Source of the DNA: a virus
Direction: 5' to 3' (one strand)
DNA: 37,838 nt
Virus record (IMG/VR): IMGVR_UViG_3300046010_006778
Location: 1-37,838 of that record
In this document: one piece after another, positions 18,700 through 27,800 of the stretch
How the letters are laid out: each line of letters starts with the position of its first letter
Numbering within the stretch: position 1 is the first letter of the stretch
The notes under the pieces: model-generated
Database searches by the model: none
What the model was told of the DNA's origin: nothing
The model's input: the letters and a program-made list of their open reading frames with translations, nothing else
Translations under genes and position numbers: made by a program

Positions 18700-19134
18700 A
18701 TGGCATCTTCTTATAAACCTGAATTCCCTTACTTAGGAGATCATTTAATATTAAATTCTGGTAGAGTTACTATTAACTCTAAAGATGATTCTATAATGTT
18801 ATTTGCTAAGGAATCTATTAGTTTCTCTTCAGCAGGTACTATTCATTTTAATAGTGATGACAATTTAATAATTAATTCACCTAAAATTTATTTAGGATTA
18901 GAAACAGATGTTAATAAACCAGAACCCGCTATTAAAGGGGAAAAATTATTTGATGCTTTAAGTTTTTTAGCAGAGGCCTTAATAAATTTAGGAGAAGGTT
19001 TATCATATGCTACAGATAGTAATGGTATAGGGATTCCTTCAGTATCAGTATCTGGAGAAAGTTTAATGGTTGATTCTTTACAATTGCAGAATTTATTAGA
19101 TAAAATTAGATCTGAAAAAACCTTTTTATTATAA
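18700..19134 (+). CDS. Beta-helical tail spike tip, gp5 C-terminal-like (144 aa)
   Basis: Residues about 14-67 carry repeated short strands of the gp5C/VgrG-tip type: HLILNSGRVTINSKDDSIML, then ISFSSAGTIHFNSDDNLI, then INSPKIYLG. Such repeats build a trimeric triangular beta-helix that punctures the outer membrane. The C-terminal half is different, with a helix ALSFLAEALINLGEGLSY and a polar end. It sits 1 nt behind the hub OB protein and its stop overlaps the next start, so the two act as a split gp5. Confidence 0.8.
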   Translation: MASSYKPEFPYLGDHLILNSGRVTINSKDDSIMLFAKESISFSSAGTIHFNSDDNLIINSPKIYLGLETDVNKPEPAIKGEKLFDALSFLAEALINLGEGLSYATDSNGIGIPSVSVSGESLMVDSLQLQNLLDKIRSEKTFLL

Positions 19135-20621
19135 TGGCAGTACCTAAAGGATTATCTAGAATATTATGTGATGTAGCTCCTAAAAGAATTAGTAAGGCTA
19201 CTAATTCAATACTTAAAATTTTATTTAAAATTAATAATGTTTTAAGTGAAATAAATTCTATTGATTTTTGTAATCCTTTAGGATATATTATATCTAAAGC
19301 TTTACCTCCTGGAGGACTTTTAGAAGCTAAACTTTTAAAATATGGAAAGGATGCTTTAGACTTTGTAAATAGAACAGGTGATAATTTAAATCCTTTAAGA
19401 TTAGAAAGTGAAACTCCTCAATCTGGAGATACACCTGAACAAATAGCAGCTAAAGATAAAGCATATAAAGATAGAATTCAATCATATCAAGCATCTATTG
19501 AAGAAATTAGACTAGCTTTAGAAGATATAATTCCTCCTGATGATTTAATTGAAATTATACCCGGTGGAGAAGGATTAACTAAAACAATACAACAAGTAAA
19601 TTTAGCATTAGTAGCCACAAGTGATACTATAGACCCAACTCAGTCTATAATAACTAAAATTACTATATTACAATCATTTGCTAGAAAATTAACTCCTTTC
19701 TTATCTCCAATTAATATAGCTACTTTAGCTTTAGGAGGACAAGAAGCCGAAATAAATAAAAAATTAGCAGGTATAATTAAACCTGAAAGATTTAAGGAAA
19801 GTGTTGGATTTTTAGTTAAACAAGTAAAAGCAGTTGATAAAGCTATTGTTCAAATACAAGCTACTGTTAAATTAATTAATACTATTGTAAGAATTATTAA
19901 TGTTTTAACTAAAGTATATAAATTTGTAGTTAAAATACTAAAACGTTTAAATACTCCTTTGGCAGTAGGAGGAGGAGGTTCACCTGTAATTTCACAAACT
20001 AATGCATCAACTAATACACAAGCAGATACTATTTCTAAAAGTAATCAAATTGTTGATGATTTACAAAAAATAACAATTATAGTTTCTACTTTCTTAAAAG
20101 GTCCTGTTTTATTAAATATAAAACGTATAAGAAGACAAATACTACGATTATTAACAGGTCTTAATATTCTATATCAAAATCTTAAAGCATGTTCTTATAC
20201 AAGTGATGATCAAGGTCTACTAAATTCAGTTCAAGGAAGTATAGATTCATTAAATAATAGTTTAAATATTATTGATGAATTATTCCCTACTATTAGAACT
20301 ACTAATTTACCTCAATTATATAATGGTTATTCCATTGACATAATTAAAGAAGAAGTAGTTGATGAAGGTATTTCTTTATTAAGAAGAAGAGTAGTAGTAG
20401 CTGATCAAAGAGGAGTAATTGAATATGAAGGTACACCAACATACGCTCCTGATGATCAAGTATTAATTAAAGAAGGTCAATATTATATTGATAAACAAAG
20501 CCAAACTCGTACTAGTGATACTGGAAATGATTCACCTACTGATCAAGAAGTAATAGATTTAACAACATTAGCAGGATTTGACCCTGATGATACTATTGGT
20601 GGGCCTGTAACACCTGATTAA
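19134..20621 (+). CDS. Large unknown structural protein of the baseplate block (495 aa)
   Basis: Start coupled to the previous stop (ATAATGG). Mostly helical with long amphipathic segments (around residues 150-260 and 310-400), a Gly/Ser/Thr-rich linker AVGGGGSPVISQTNAST at about 280-296, and a C-terminus that is acidic and polar. Position between spike and gp25 suggests a baseplate component or assembly factor. No enzymatic motif and no recognised family. Confidence 0.7.
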   Translation: MAVPKGLSRILCDVAPKRISKATNSILKILFKINNVLSEINSIDFCNPLGYIISKALPPGGLLEAKLLKYGKDALDFVNRTGDNLNPLRLESETPQSGDTPEQIAAKDKAYKDRIQSYQASIEEIRLALEDIIPPDDLIEIIPGGEGLTKTIQQVNLALVATSDTIDPTQSIITKITILQSFARKLTPFLSPINIATLALGGQEAEINKKLAGIIKPERFKESVGFLVKQVKAVDKAIVQIQATVKLINTIVRIINVLTKVYKFVVKILKRLNTPLAVGGGGSPVISQTNASTNTQADTISKSNQIVDDLQKITIIVSTFLKGPVLLNIKRIRRQILRLLTGLNILYQNLKACSYTSDDQGLLNSVQGSIDSLNNSLNIIDELFPTIRTTNLPQLYNGYSIDIIKEEVVDEGISLLRRRVVVADQRGVIEYEGTPTYAPDDQVLIKEGQYYIDKQSQTRTSDTGNDSPTDQEVIDLTTLAGFDPDDTIGGPVTPD

Positions 20622-20639
20622 AATAAGTTTTAATATTAA

Positions 20640-20648
20640 ATATTTATA
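20640..20648 (+). promoter_or_regulatory. Candidate late promoter motif ATATTTATA (L2)
   Basis: ATATTTATA ends only 3 nt before the ATG at 20652, so a transcript from it would be leaderless. Confidence 0.4.
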
Positions 20649-20651
20649 TGT

Positions 20652-21137
20652 ATGAAATTAGATGCATTCAGAAAAGTAATTAGAGAAGAAGTAAAAAAAG
20701 CTATTCAAGAAGAAATGAGAGATATTCTACTTGAAGCAGTAAAATCTGCTAGCAAACCAAATTTAACTGGAAACCAATCTACTCAACCCTATTCTAAAGT
20801 AGAATCTACTTACAAACCAACATTCTCAGACATAATTGCTGAAGAAAGAAAACCTATCCCTTCTACAGGTAATCCTATGTTAGATATCTTAAATGAAACT
20901 GCTCAAGCAGGTGAATGGAGAACTTTAAATGGAGGAGAATTTAATGCCTCACAAGCAGTAGGATGGGCTGGAGGAGCACCAGGTATGATGGGTGGTTCCA
21001 ATACTCCTGTAGTAGCATCAGTAGATGAAATGATTAAATCTCAAGGACCTGTACGTGATATAAATGATGTACGAATTGATGTAGTACCTGATTTTTCAAA
21101 ATTCATGGGTGCTTTAAAAGAAAAAGGTAGTATTTAA
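20652..21137 (+). CDS. Unknown virion-block protein (161 aa)
   Basis: N-terminus is a charged helix (MKLDAFRKVIREEVKKAIQE) followed by a disordered, Ser/Thr/Pro-rich middle and a Gly/Met-rich part (AGGAPGMMGGSN). The C-terminus is DVRIDVVPDFSKFMGALKEK. Similar small proteins sit just before gp25 in some T4-like phages; their role is not known. Stop overlaps the gp25 start. Confidence 0.65.
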   Translation: MKLDAFRKVIREEVKKAIQEEMRDILLEAVKSASKPNLTGNQSTQPYSKVESTYKPTFSDIIAEERKPIPSTGNPMLDILNETAQAGEWRTLNGGEFNASQAVGWAGGAPGMMGGSNTPVVASVDEMIKSQGPVRDINDVRIDVVPDFSKFMGALKEKGSI

Positions 21138-21550
21138 TGGCTTATAATGTAATTAATATTAGTCCTTTAGACCTACAACCTAGTAAAGGGGTAGGTATCC
21201 AAGTTCCTTTTAATGGAACTACTGGATTGAATATTACTTATACAACTAAAGACGCTGTTAAATCTAATATTTTAAATTTTTTCTTAACAGGAAAGAAAGA
21301 AAGAGTAATGAATCCCTCATTTGGAGCGGGAATAAGAGAACAATTATTTGAACAAATAGTTCAAGGTACTGTTCAAAATATAGAAGATATTATTAAATTT
21401 GGATTGTCGGATTATTTCCCTCAAGTAAGACTAAATAAACTAACTGTAGAGGCCTCCCCAGACCAAAATTTAATTCAAGTGTATTTTAGTTATTCTATAA
21501 TAAACACTAATATACAAGATGAAATTTTAATAAATTTTAATAATGGCTAA
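21137..21550 (+). CDS. Baseplate wedge protein gp25-like (137 aa)
   Basis: Matches the gp25/GPW family: an N-terminal strand followed by TTKDAVKSNILNFFLTGKKE (37-56) and the typical RVMNPSFGAGIREQLFEQI (57-75), then the VRLNKLTVEASPD strand. In T4, gp25 seeds sheath polymerisation and binds wedge protein gp6; here the gp6-like gene follows with an 8-nt overlap, keeping the T4 order. Length fits the family (about 130 aa). Start TAATGG is coupled to the previous stop. Confidence 0.9.
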   Translation: MAYNVINISPLDLQPSKGVGIQVPFNGTTGLNITYTTKDAVKSNILNFFLTGKKERVMNPSFGAGIREQLFEQIVQGTVQNIEDIIKFGLSDYFPQVRLNKLTVEASPDQNLIQVYFSYSIINTNIQDEILINFNNG

Positions 21551-23420
21551 TACTAAAGCGGTACAATATTTAAATAAAGACTTTGATAGTTTAAAAGCAC
21601 AGTTAATTAACTTTGCTAAAACTTATTATCCTAACACTTATAATGACTTTACAGAAGCATCTCCAGGTATGATGCTTATTGAAATGGCTTCATATGTTGG
21701 TGATATTTTATCGTTTTATACTGATAATCAAATTCAAGAAAATTTCTTGCAATTTGCTAAACAAAGAAAAAATTTACTAGCGTTAGCTTATAATTTTGGA
21801 TATAGACCTAAAGTTACAAGTGCTTCTTCTGTAGAAGTAAGTGTATATCAAGTAGTACCTTCAACTATAGTAAATAACCAATATGTACCTGATTTTGGAT
21901 ATGCTTTAATTTTAGAAGAAGGAACTCAATTACAAGCTAGAATTAATGGAAATATATCATTTTATATAAATGAAAAAGTAGATTTTTCTAATTCTGGATC
22001 TTCTCCTATAGACATTTCAGTTTATACTCCTGATATTAATGGAAACCCATATCTTTATTTACTTAAAAAAACAGCGAAAGCTACGGCTGGAGCTTTAACT
22101 ACAACAACATTTACATTTGGTAATCCTGAACGTTATCCTACCGTAATACTTACTGATACTAATATAATTTCTATAGTAAGTGCAATCGATTCTGATAATA
22201 ATATATGGTATGAAGTACCTTATTTAGCTCAAGATACTATTTTTGAAGCTACTGAGAATACTGCTACCAATGATCCTAATTTATCACAATATAGTAATAC
22301 AACTCCTTATTTACTAAAATTAAAAAAAGTACCTAGAAGATTTGTTTCACGTTTTAAAACAAACAATTCATTAGAATTACAATTTGGGCCAGGTGTTTCA
22401 TCTGGTGCAGATGAGGAAATTATTCCTAATCCTGATAATGTAGGTTTAGGTTTACCTTATGGAATTGATAAAATGATGACTGCTTGGGATCCTTCAAACT
22501 TTTTATATACTCAAACATATGGTTTAGCCCCTTCAAATACTACTTTAACAGTAACTTATTTAAAAGGAGGAGGAGCTACTTCAAATATACCTTCTAATAC
22601 TTTAACCAATCGTATTGGTGGAACTAATACATTTGCAGGTAGTGGATTAGATCCAACTTTACAAAATACTGTTTTAAACTCATTAGCATTTACTAATGAA
22701 GTTGCTGCAGTTGGTGGAGGAGATGGAGATACTAATGAAGAAATAAGACAAAATTCTTTAGCTATGTATCCTACACAGTTAAGAACTATTACTGAAGATG
22801 ATTATATTATTAGAACTTTATCTTTACCTTCTAAATATGGTTTAATTTCTAAAGCCTTTATCACTCAAGATATGGGCATAAGTGTTAATTATCCAACAGA
22901 TTTATTAGCTACTCAAAATCCTAATGCTCTTTCATTATATGTTTTATCTAAAAATACAACAGGTAATTTAACAGTTTCTAGCCCTGCTTTAAAACAAAAT
23001 TTAAAAACATTTCTTTCTGAATATAGAATGTTAACTGATGCAGTTAATATAAAAGATGCTTTTATTATTAATATTGGAGTAAATTTTGATATAATAGTTA
23101 GACCTAATTATAATAATAAATTAGTAATAAACAATTGCTTAAATGTCTTACAATCTTACTTTAATATAGATAAGTGGCAAATTAATCAACCTATTATTCT
23201 ATCTGATATTTATAGTAATTTAGATCAAGTAGATGGTGTTCAAACAGTCCAAAAAGTAGAGATAATAAATAAAGCCGGAACCAATTCAGGTTACTCACAA
23301 TATGCATATGATATTAAAGGAGCAACTATTAATAATATTTTATATCCTTCTTTAGATCCAAGTATTTTTGAAGTTAAAAATTTAACAACTGACATACAAG
23401 GAAGAGTAGTTACTTTTTAA
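21543..23420 (+). CDS. Baseplate wedge protein gp6-like (625 aa)
   Basis: The start AVQYLNKDFDSLKAQLINFA with YPNTYNDFTEASPGMMLIEM and the following SYVGDILSFYTDNQIQENFL is the recognised N-terminal signature of gp6/baseplate J-like wedge proteins. Residues 30-100 form the helical gp6 core, a beta-rich insertion domain follows, and GGGDGDTNEEIRQNSLAMYP with TITEDDYIIRTLSLP at about 395-425 marks the J-like part. gp6 forms the ring that clamps the wedges together. Length is near T4 gp6 (660 aa). The position next to gp25 supports the call. Confidence 0.9.
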   Translation: MANTKAVQYLNKDFDSLKAQLINFAKTYYPNTYNDFTEASPGMMLIEMASYVGDILSFYTDNQIQENFLQFAKQRKNLLALAYNFGYRPKVTSASSVEVSVYQVVPSTIVNNQYVPDFGYALILEEGTQLQARINGNISFYINEKVDFSNSGSSPIDISVYTPDINGNPYLYLLKKTAKATAGALTTTTFTFGNPERYPTVILTDTNIISIVSAIDSDNNIWYEVPYLAQDTIFEATENTATNDPNLSQYSNTTPYLLKLKKVPRRFVSRFKTNNSLELQFGPGVSSGADEEIIPNPDNVGLGLPYGIDKMMTAWDPSNFLYTQTYGLAPSNTTLTVTYLKGGGATSNIPSNTLTNRIGGTNTFAGSGLDPTLQNTVLNSLAFTNEVAAVGGGDGDTNEEIRQNSLAMYPTQLRTITEDDYIIRTLSLPSKYGLISKAFITQDMGISVNYPTDLLATQNPNALSLYVLSKNTTGNLTVSSPALKQNLKTFLSEYRMLTDAVNIKDAFIINIGVNFDIIVRPNYNNKLVINNCLNVLQSYFNIDKWQINQPIILSDIYSNLDQVDGVQTVQKVEIINKAGTNSGYSQYAYDIKGATINNILYPSLDPSIFEVKNLTTDIQGRVVTF

Positions 23421-23436
23421 AAAATTTATCTAATGT

Positions 23437-23445
23437 ATATTTATA
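23437..23445 (+). promoter_or_regulatory. Candidate late promoter motif ATATTTATA (L3)
   Basis: ATATTTATA 15 nt before the ATG at 23461, in a gap of 40 nt between two structural genes. Confidence 0.5.
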
Positions 23446-23460
23446 TTATATATTAGATTT

Positions 23461-24480
23461 ATGGCTGTATACAAAATATTCCCTGAAAAAGACACTTTCA
23501 TTTCATCATACCGTTCATCTCAGAATTTTGGTAGAGATGAAATATTAGAAGTTTTTAGATATGCTTACGACTCTTCTACTTATTTAGACACTACAAGAGC
23601 CCTAATTCAATTTTCTAACACTAATCTTCAAAATGTAATTACAAATAATATTAGTGGAAGTGCTTATAGTGCTTCTATTAAATTATTTTTAGCAAATGCC
23701 CTTTTACCTGCAAACTATACTATTCTAGGACATAGAATAACTACAGCTTGGGATATGGGATTAGGTAAAGCCGCTGATACTCCTATTACTACTACAGGAT
23801 GTACTTGGGTATCTCCATGGGTTACTCCTGGTGGTGATTATAATGCTACTGCTTATTCTCAAAGTTTTGTTTATACTAGTGATAAAGATATTAATATGGA
23901 TATTACTACTCTAGTTAATTACTGGTATAGTAATCCTAATTCTAATTATGGAATTTTATTAAAACAAAGTAGTAGTATAGAAAATAGTACTACATCATCA
24001 TTTGGGACTAAGTTTTTCTCAATGGATACTCATACAATATATCCACCACAAATAGAATTAAAATGGAATGATAGTTTATATAGTACTAGTTTAACTCAAA
24101 TAACTTCTTCAAATTTCAATTCAGTAATTTCTAATTTAAAAAATGAATTTCCTGAAGGAAGTACTTATACTTTTAGATTAAAAGCAAGAGATCAATTTCC
24201 TGCTAGGTCTTTTGGTACTACTTCTGTATATTTAAATGCAAAAGCATTACCATCATCAACATATTGGGCATTAAAAGATGCTAAAACTGAAGAAGTAATA
24301 ATTGATTTTGATACTACTTTTACTAAAGTAAGTTGTGATAATACAGGTAATTATTTTAAAATATACATGAATGGTTTAGAACCTGAAAGATATTATCAAA
24401 TTATAATAAAAACTATACTTTCAAATGGTGATACTATAATTATAGAAGACCCATTAAATTATTTTAAAGTAATTAGATAA
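23461..24480 (+). CDS. DNRLRE-like structural protein (339 aa)
   Basis: The N-terminal about 190 residues follow the DNRLRE pattern: KDTFISSYRSSQNFGRDEIL, then TTRALIQFSNTNLQ and YSASIKLFLANAL, then TAWDMGLG and ITTLVNYWYSNPNSNYGILL. That domain is a beta-sandwich found in secreted carbohydrate-active and surface proteins. Residues about 200-339 look like a second beta-sandwich (TYTFRLKARDQFPARSFGTT). In a tail operon it may contact host surface glycans or connect fibre to baseplate. Its stop overlaps the next start. Confidence 0.7.
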   Translation: MAVYKIFPEKDTFISSYRSSQNFGRDEILEVFRYAYDSSTYLDTTRALIQFSNTNLQNVITNNISGSAYSASIKLFLANALLPANYTILGHRITTAWDMGLGKAADTPITTTGCTWVSPWVTPGGDYNATAYSQSFVYTSDKDINMDITTLVNYWYSNPNSNYGILLKQSSSIENSTTSSFGTKFFSMDTHTIYPPQIELKWNDSLYSTSLTQITSSNFNSVISNLKNEFPEGSTYTFRLKARDQFPARSFGTTSVYLNAKALPSSTYWALKDAKTEEVIIDFDTTFTKVSCDNTGNYFKIYMNGLEPERYYQIIIKTILSNGDTIIIEDPLNYFKVIR

Positions 24481-24821
24481 TGGCTGAAGTAATTCAATTA
24501 AATAAAACAGTTTATGGTAAAATTACATATCCTAATGTAATTGATACTGAGTTTAAACAATTAATTAGACCCCAAACAGAAGTAACTTCATCAGCAGTAA
24601 CTGTAAATCAATTTTTTAATTATTATAATGATTTATTTTATGAAATACCTACTGAAGGAGATTTTAATTCACATTTAGAATTAATAAAAAGAAGTACAGA
24701 ATATGTTGGTGTTAATCAAAACTCAGGAGAAATAGATGCTCTATTAGATGAAATTAACCAACTTAGACTTGAAAATTTAACGTTACAACAAACAATAGAT
24801 GATTTAACAGCATCAGCATAA
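24480..24821 (+). CDS. Small structural protein with C-terminal coiled coil (113 aa)
   Basis: Coupled to both neighbours (stop-start overlaps of AATGG type). Residues 85-110 (IDALLDEINQLRLENLTLQQ) are a clear Leu-heptad coiled coil. The N-terminal part is mixed. Possibly a trimerisation or connector element for the giant protein behind it; no family recognised. Confidence 0.7.
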   Translation: MAEVIQLNKTVYGKITYPNVIDTEFKQLIRPQTEVTSSAVTVNQFFNYYNDLFYEIPTEGDFNSHLELIKRSTEYVGVNQNSGEIDALLDEINQLRLENLTLQQTIDDLTASA

Positions 24822-27800
24822 TGGAAATTACAAACGTATCACAACTTGATTCAAATCAATTCATAAATCAAGATTATAAAATAAATGATGAATCATTACT
24901 AAATTCTTTGAATATTAGTAATGAATTTGGTTTACCTAATGATAAAGTAGAAGTGCACGTTATATCTCCTAATGGTGATATACTAAATTCTGTTTATGAT
25001 TTTAGAAATTATACTACAAGACAAACAGTTCAAGGAACTTCTTTATATAATCAAATTGAATTAGACCCTAAAGCTGATTTAGAATCATTTGGTATTAATC
25101 AAGGTCAATATGATATAACTTATAACTTTTATAGACCTTTATTTTCAAGTTCTGAAGCTAATAAGTTCTTTATATCAGATATATCATCAGATAGAACAGA
25201 AATTAAAATTTCTAATAATAATATATCATATACTGATTTAGGACAATCTTATTTAACTTTTATAGCTGAAAGAAATTCCAAAGCTTATTATTCAGATTTT
25301 ATTTTAAATTTTGGTGATAATAAAACTTATATAGGAGTTAATGTTGCTTTTGATAATTCAAATGAAGCTTACGCTAATTTATATATTAAATTATATGAGC
25401 CTTTACCATCTAATATTAAATTAAAAGATACATTTTGGATTGTAGAGAGTATTTCTGAACCATATGCTTTTCAAGTTGATACAACTTTCTTAGCAGAAGC
25501 AACACTTGATACTTTATCTTTAAGAGGCCCAAATATTAACATTGAATTAGCTGAAAAAACTAATTTAACTACACCTTATTTGAATTTATCTACTTTATTA
25601 AATTCAAGTATTTCTTCTTCTTATCAACAATTACAATCTTGGTTAGAAGAAAAAAGTATTGAAATAACAGTTGATTATACAGATTTTTCTAATTTTGTGC
25701 ATTTTTCATCTGCAAGAGAAAGACTTGAGAATTTTAAATATAAATTAACTCAAATACAATCTCTTCAATCTGATATTAATGCTATAAATAATTTAAATGC
25801 TTCTTCTAGCATAACTTATACATCAGCTAGTGTACTTAATTTACAAAATCAATTAGATACTCTTATCCAAAAATTTGATGGATATGAATATTTTTTATAT
25901 TACGAATCTGGAAGTAGTTCATGGCCTAAAAGTAATTCAACTAAACCTTACATAAATTCAGCTGTTACTACATCTGTAGCTTTAAATTGGTTTGGCTCAG
26001 TTGATTATACTTCACAATATTATGGAGGACAAGTTTTAGATGCAGATAATTATGATATTAATAATAAAGATTATATTTGGAATAATCTACCTGAATATAT
26101 AAAAGCTGATTCTCAAAATGCTAATTTAGAATTATTTACTTCTATGTTAGGTCAACATTATGACTATATTTGGACTTATATAAAAGATATTACTGACTTA
26201 CAAGTTGCAGATAATAGAATTGATTATGGTATTTCTAAAGATTTAGTAGCTGATACTTTAAGAAATTTTGGTATTAAACTTTATACTAATTCAAGAAATC
26301 AAGAAGATTTATATTTAGCTTTATTAGGAATTGATTCTAATGCTGCTACTTTACCTTCTACAGGTTCTTACATGATAAATAATTATGTGACTGCCTCTCA
26401 ATATACTATCCCTGATAATGATATCGTAAAAGAAACATATAAAAGATTGTATCACAACTTACCTTACTTACTCAAGACTAAGGGTACAAGAAGAGGGTTA
26501 CGCGCTTTAATCAATTGTTTTGGTATTACTGATACAATATTAAAAATTAGAGAATACGGTGGTAATAGAAAAGATTTAGAAGTTATTGAACAAATTACTC
26601 CTAAATTTAACTATGCATCCTCTTTAGATACTACTGCTCCATCAAATTATATCATAATTACAGGAGGCCCGTCTTATAAACAATATTTAGATTCAGGTTC
26701 AAATGATATTTATCCTGATACTTTAGAATTTAGATTTAAATTAGATAGTGATAATATATTACCTACACAATCTATATTAGAATCCTCTGGTCAGAATCAA
26801 ATTATTAGAGTTACTTACATATCTGAATCTTATGCTAATATTGATTTTGGTTTAAGTGATAGTGGTAATCCTTTTTATTCAACCCCTATAACTCTTCCAT
26901 TATATAATGACGATTGGTGGACTTTAAATTTAACTAGAGAAACAGGTAGTATAGATAGAAACAATATATTATACTTTAATACTCCTCAAACTTATACTTT
27001 AACTATTGGTAATAAAGATTCTAATGGAATACAATATTTAGAGTCTTGTTCTATATATAGAGATGGAGTATTTAATAGTAATTTTATTAATTCTTGGTTA
27101 GATAATCAATTATTTCCTGGTGGAGCGAATTACGTGTATCCGTTTACAGGTTCAATTCAAGAATTTAGGTATTGGGTAGGTTCTATCCCTATTAATAATT
27201 TTAAAGATCATATTTTAAATCCACAATCTATTGTATTTGATAGTGTAAGTGGTTCATATCCTAATCTAATATTCAGAGCTCCTCTAGGATCAGAATTAGA
27301 TATAAATAATACAGCTCCAACTTCAGTACATCCTTCAAATACTGCTTCATTCTGGACAGGAGTAGCATTTTCAGATTATAATGTTTATTCTTCTTATAGT
27401 ATTAACTATGAAGATTATTTAATTAATACTCCTAATATTGGAAGTTTTACTGAAATAGATGAAAAAATAAGAGTAGCAACTCCTAATTTAGTACCTGGAG
27501 ATGTATTAACACCTTATATTTCAATACAGAAACCTGAAATATATCCTTACACTAATGATTTAAATATAGTAGAGGTAGCTATTTCACCACAGGATTCAAT
27601 TAATGCTGATATTATAGACCAATTAGGTTCATTTAATATTGATGAGTATATTGGAGATCCTAGATTAGCATCATCAGGTTCTTATCCTGCTTTAACAGAT
27701 TTAAGAAATTTTTATTTTAAAAAGTATTCTAAAAAAGAAAATATTTTTGATTTAATAAAACTTTTATCTTATTTTGATAATTCTTTATTCAAAATGATAA

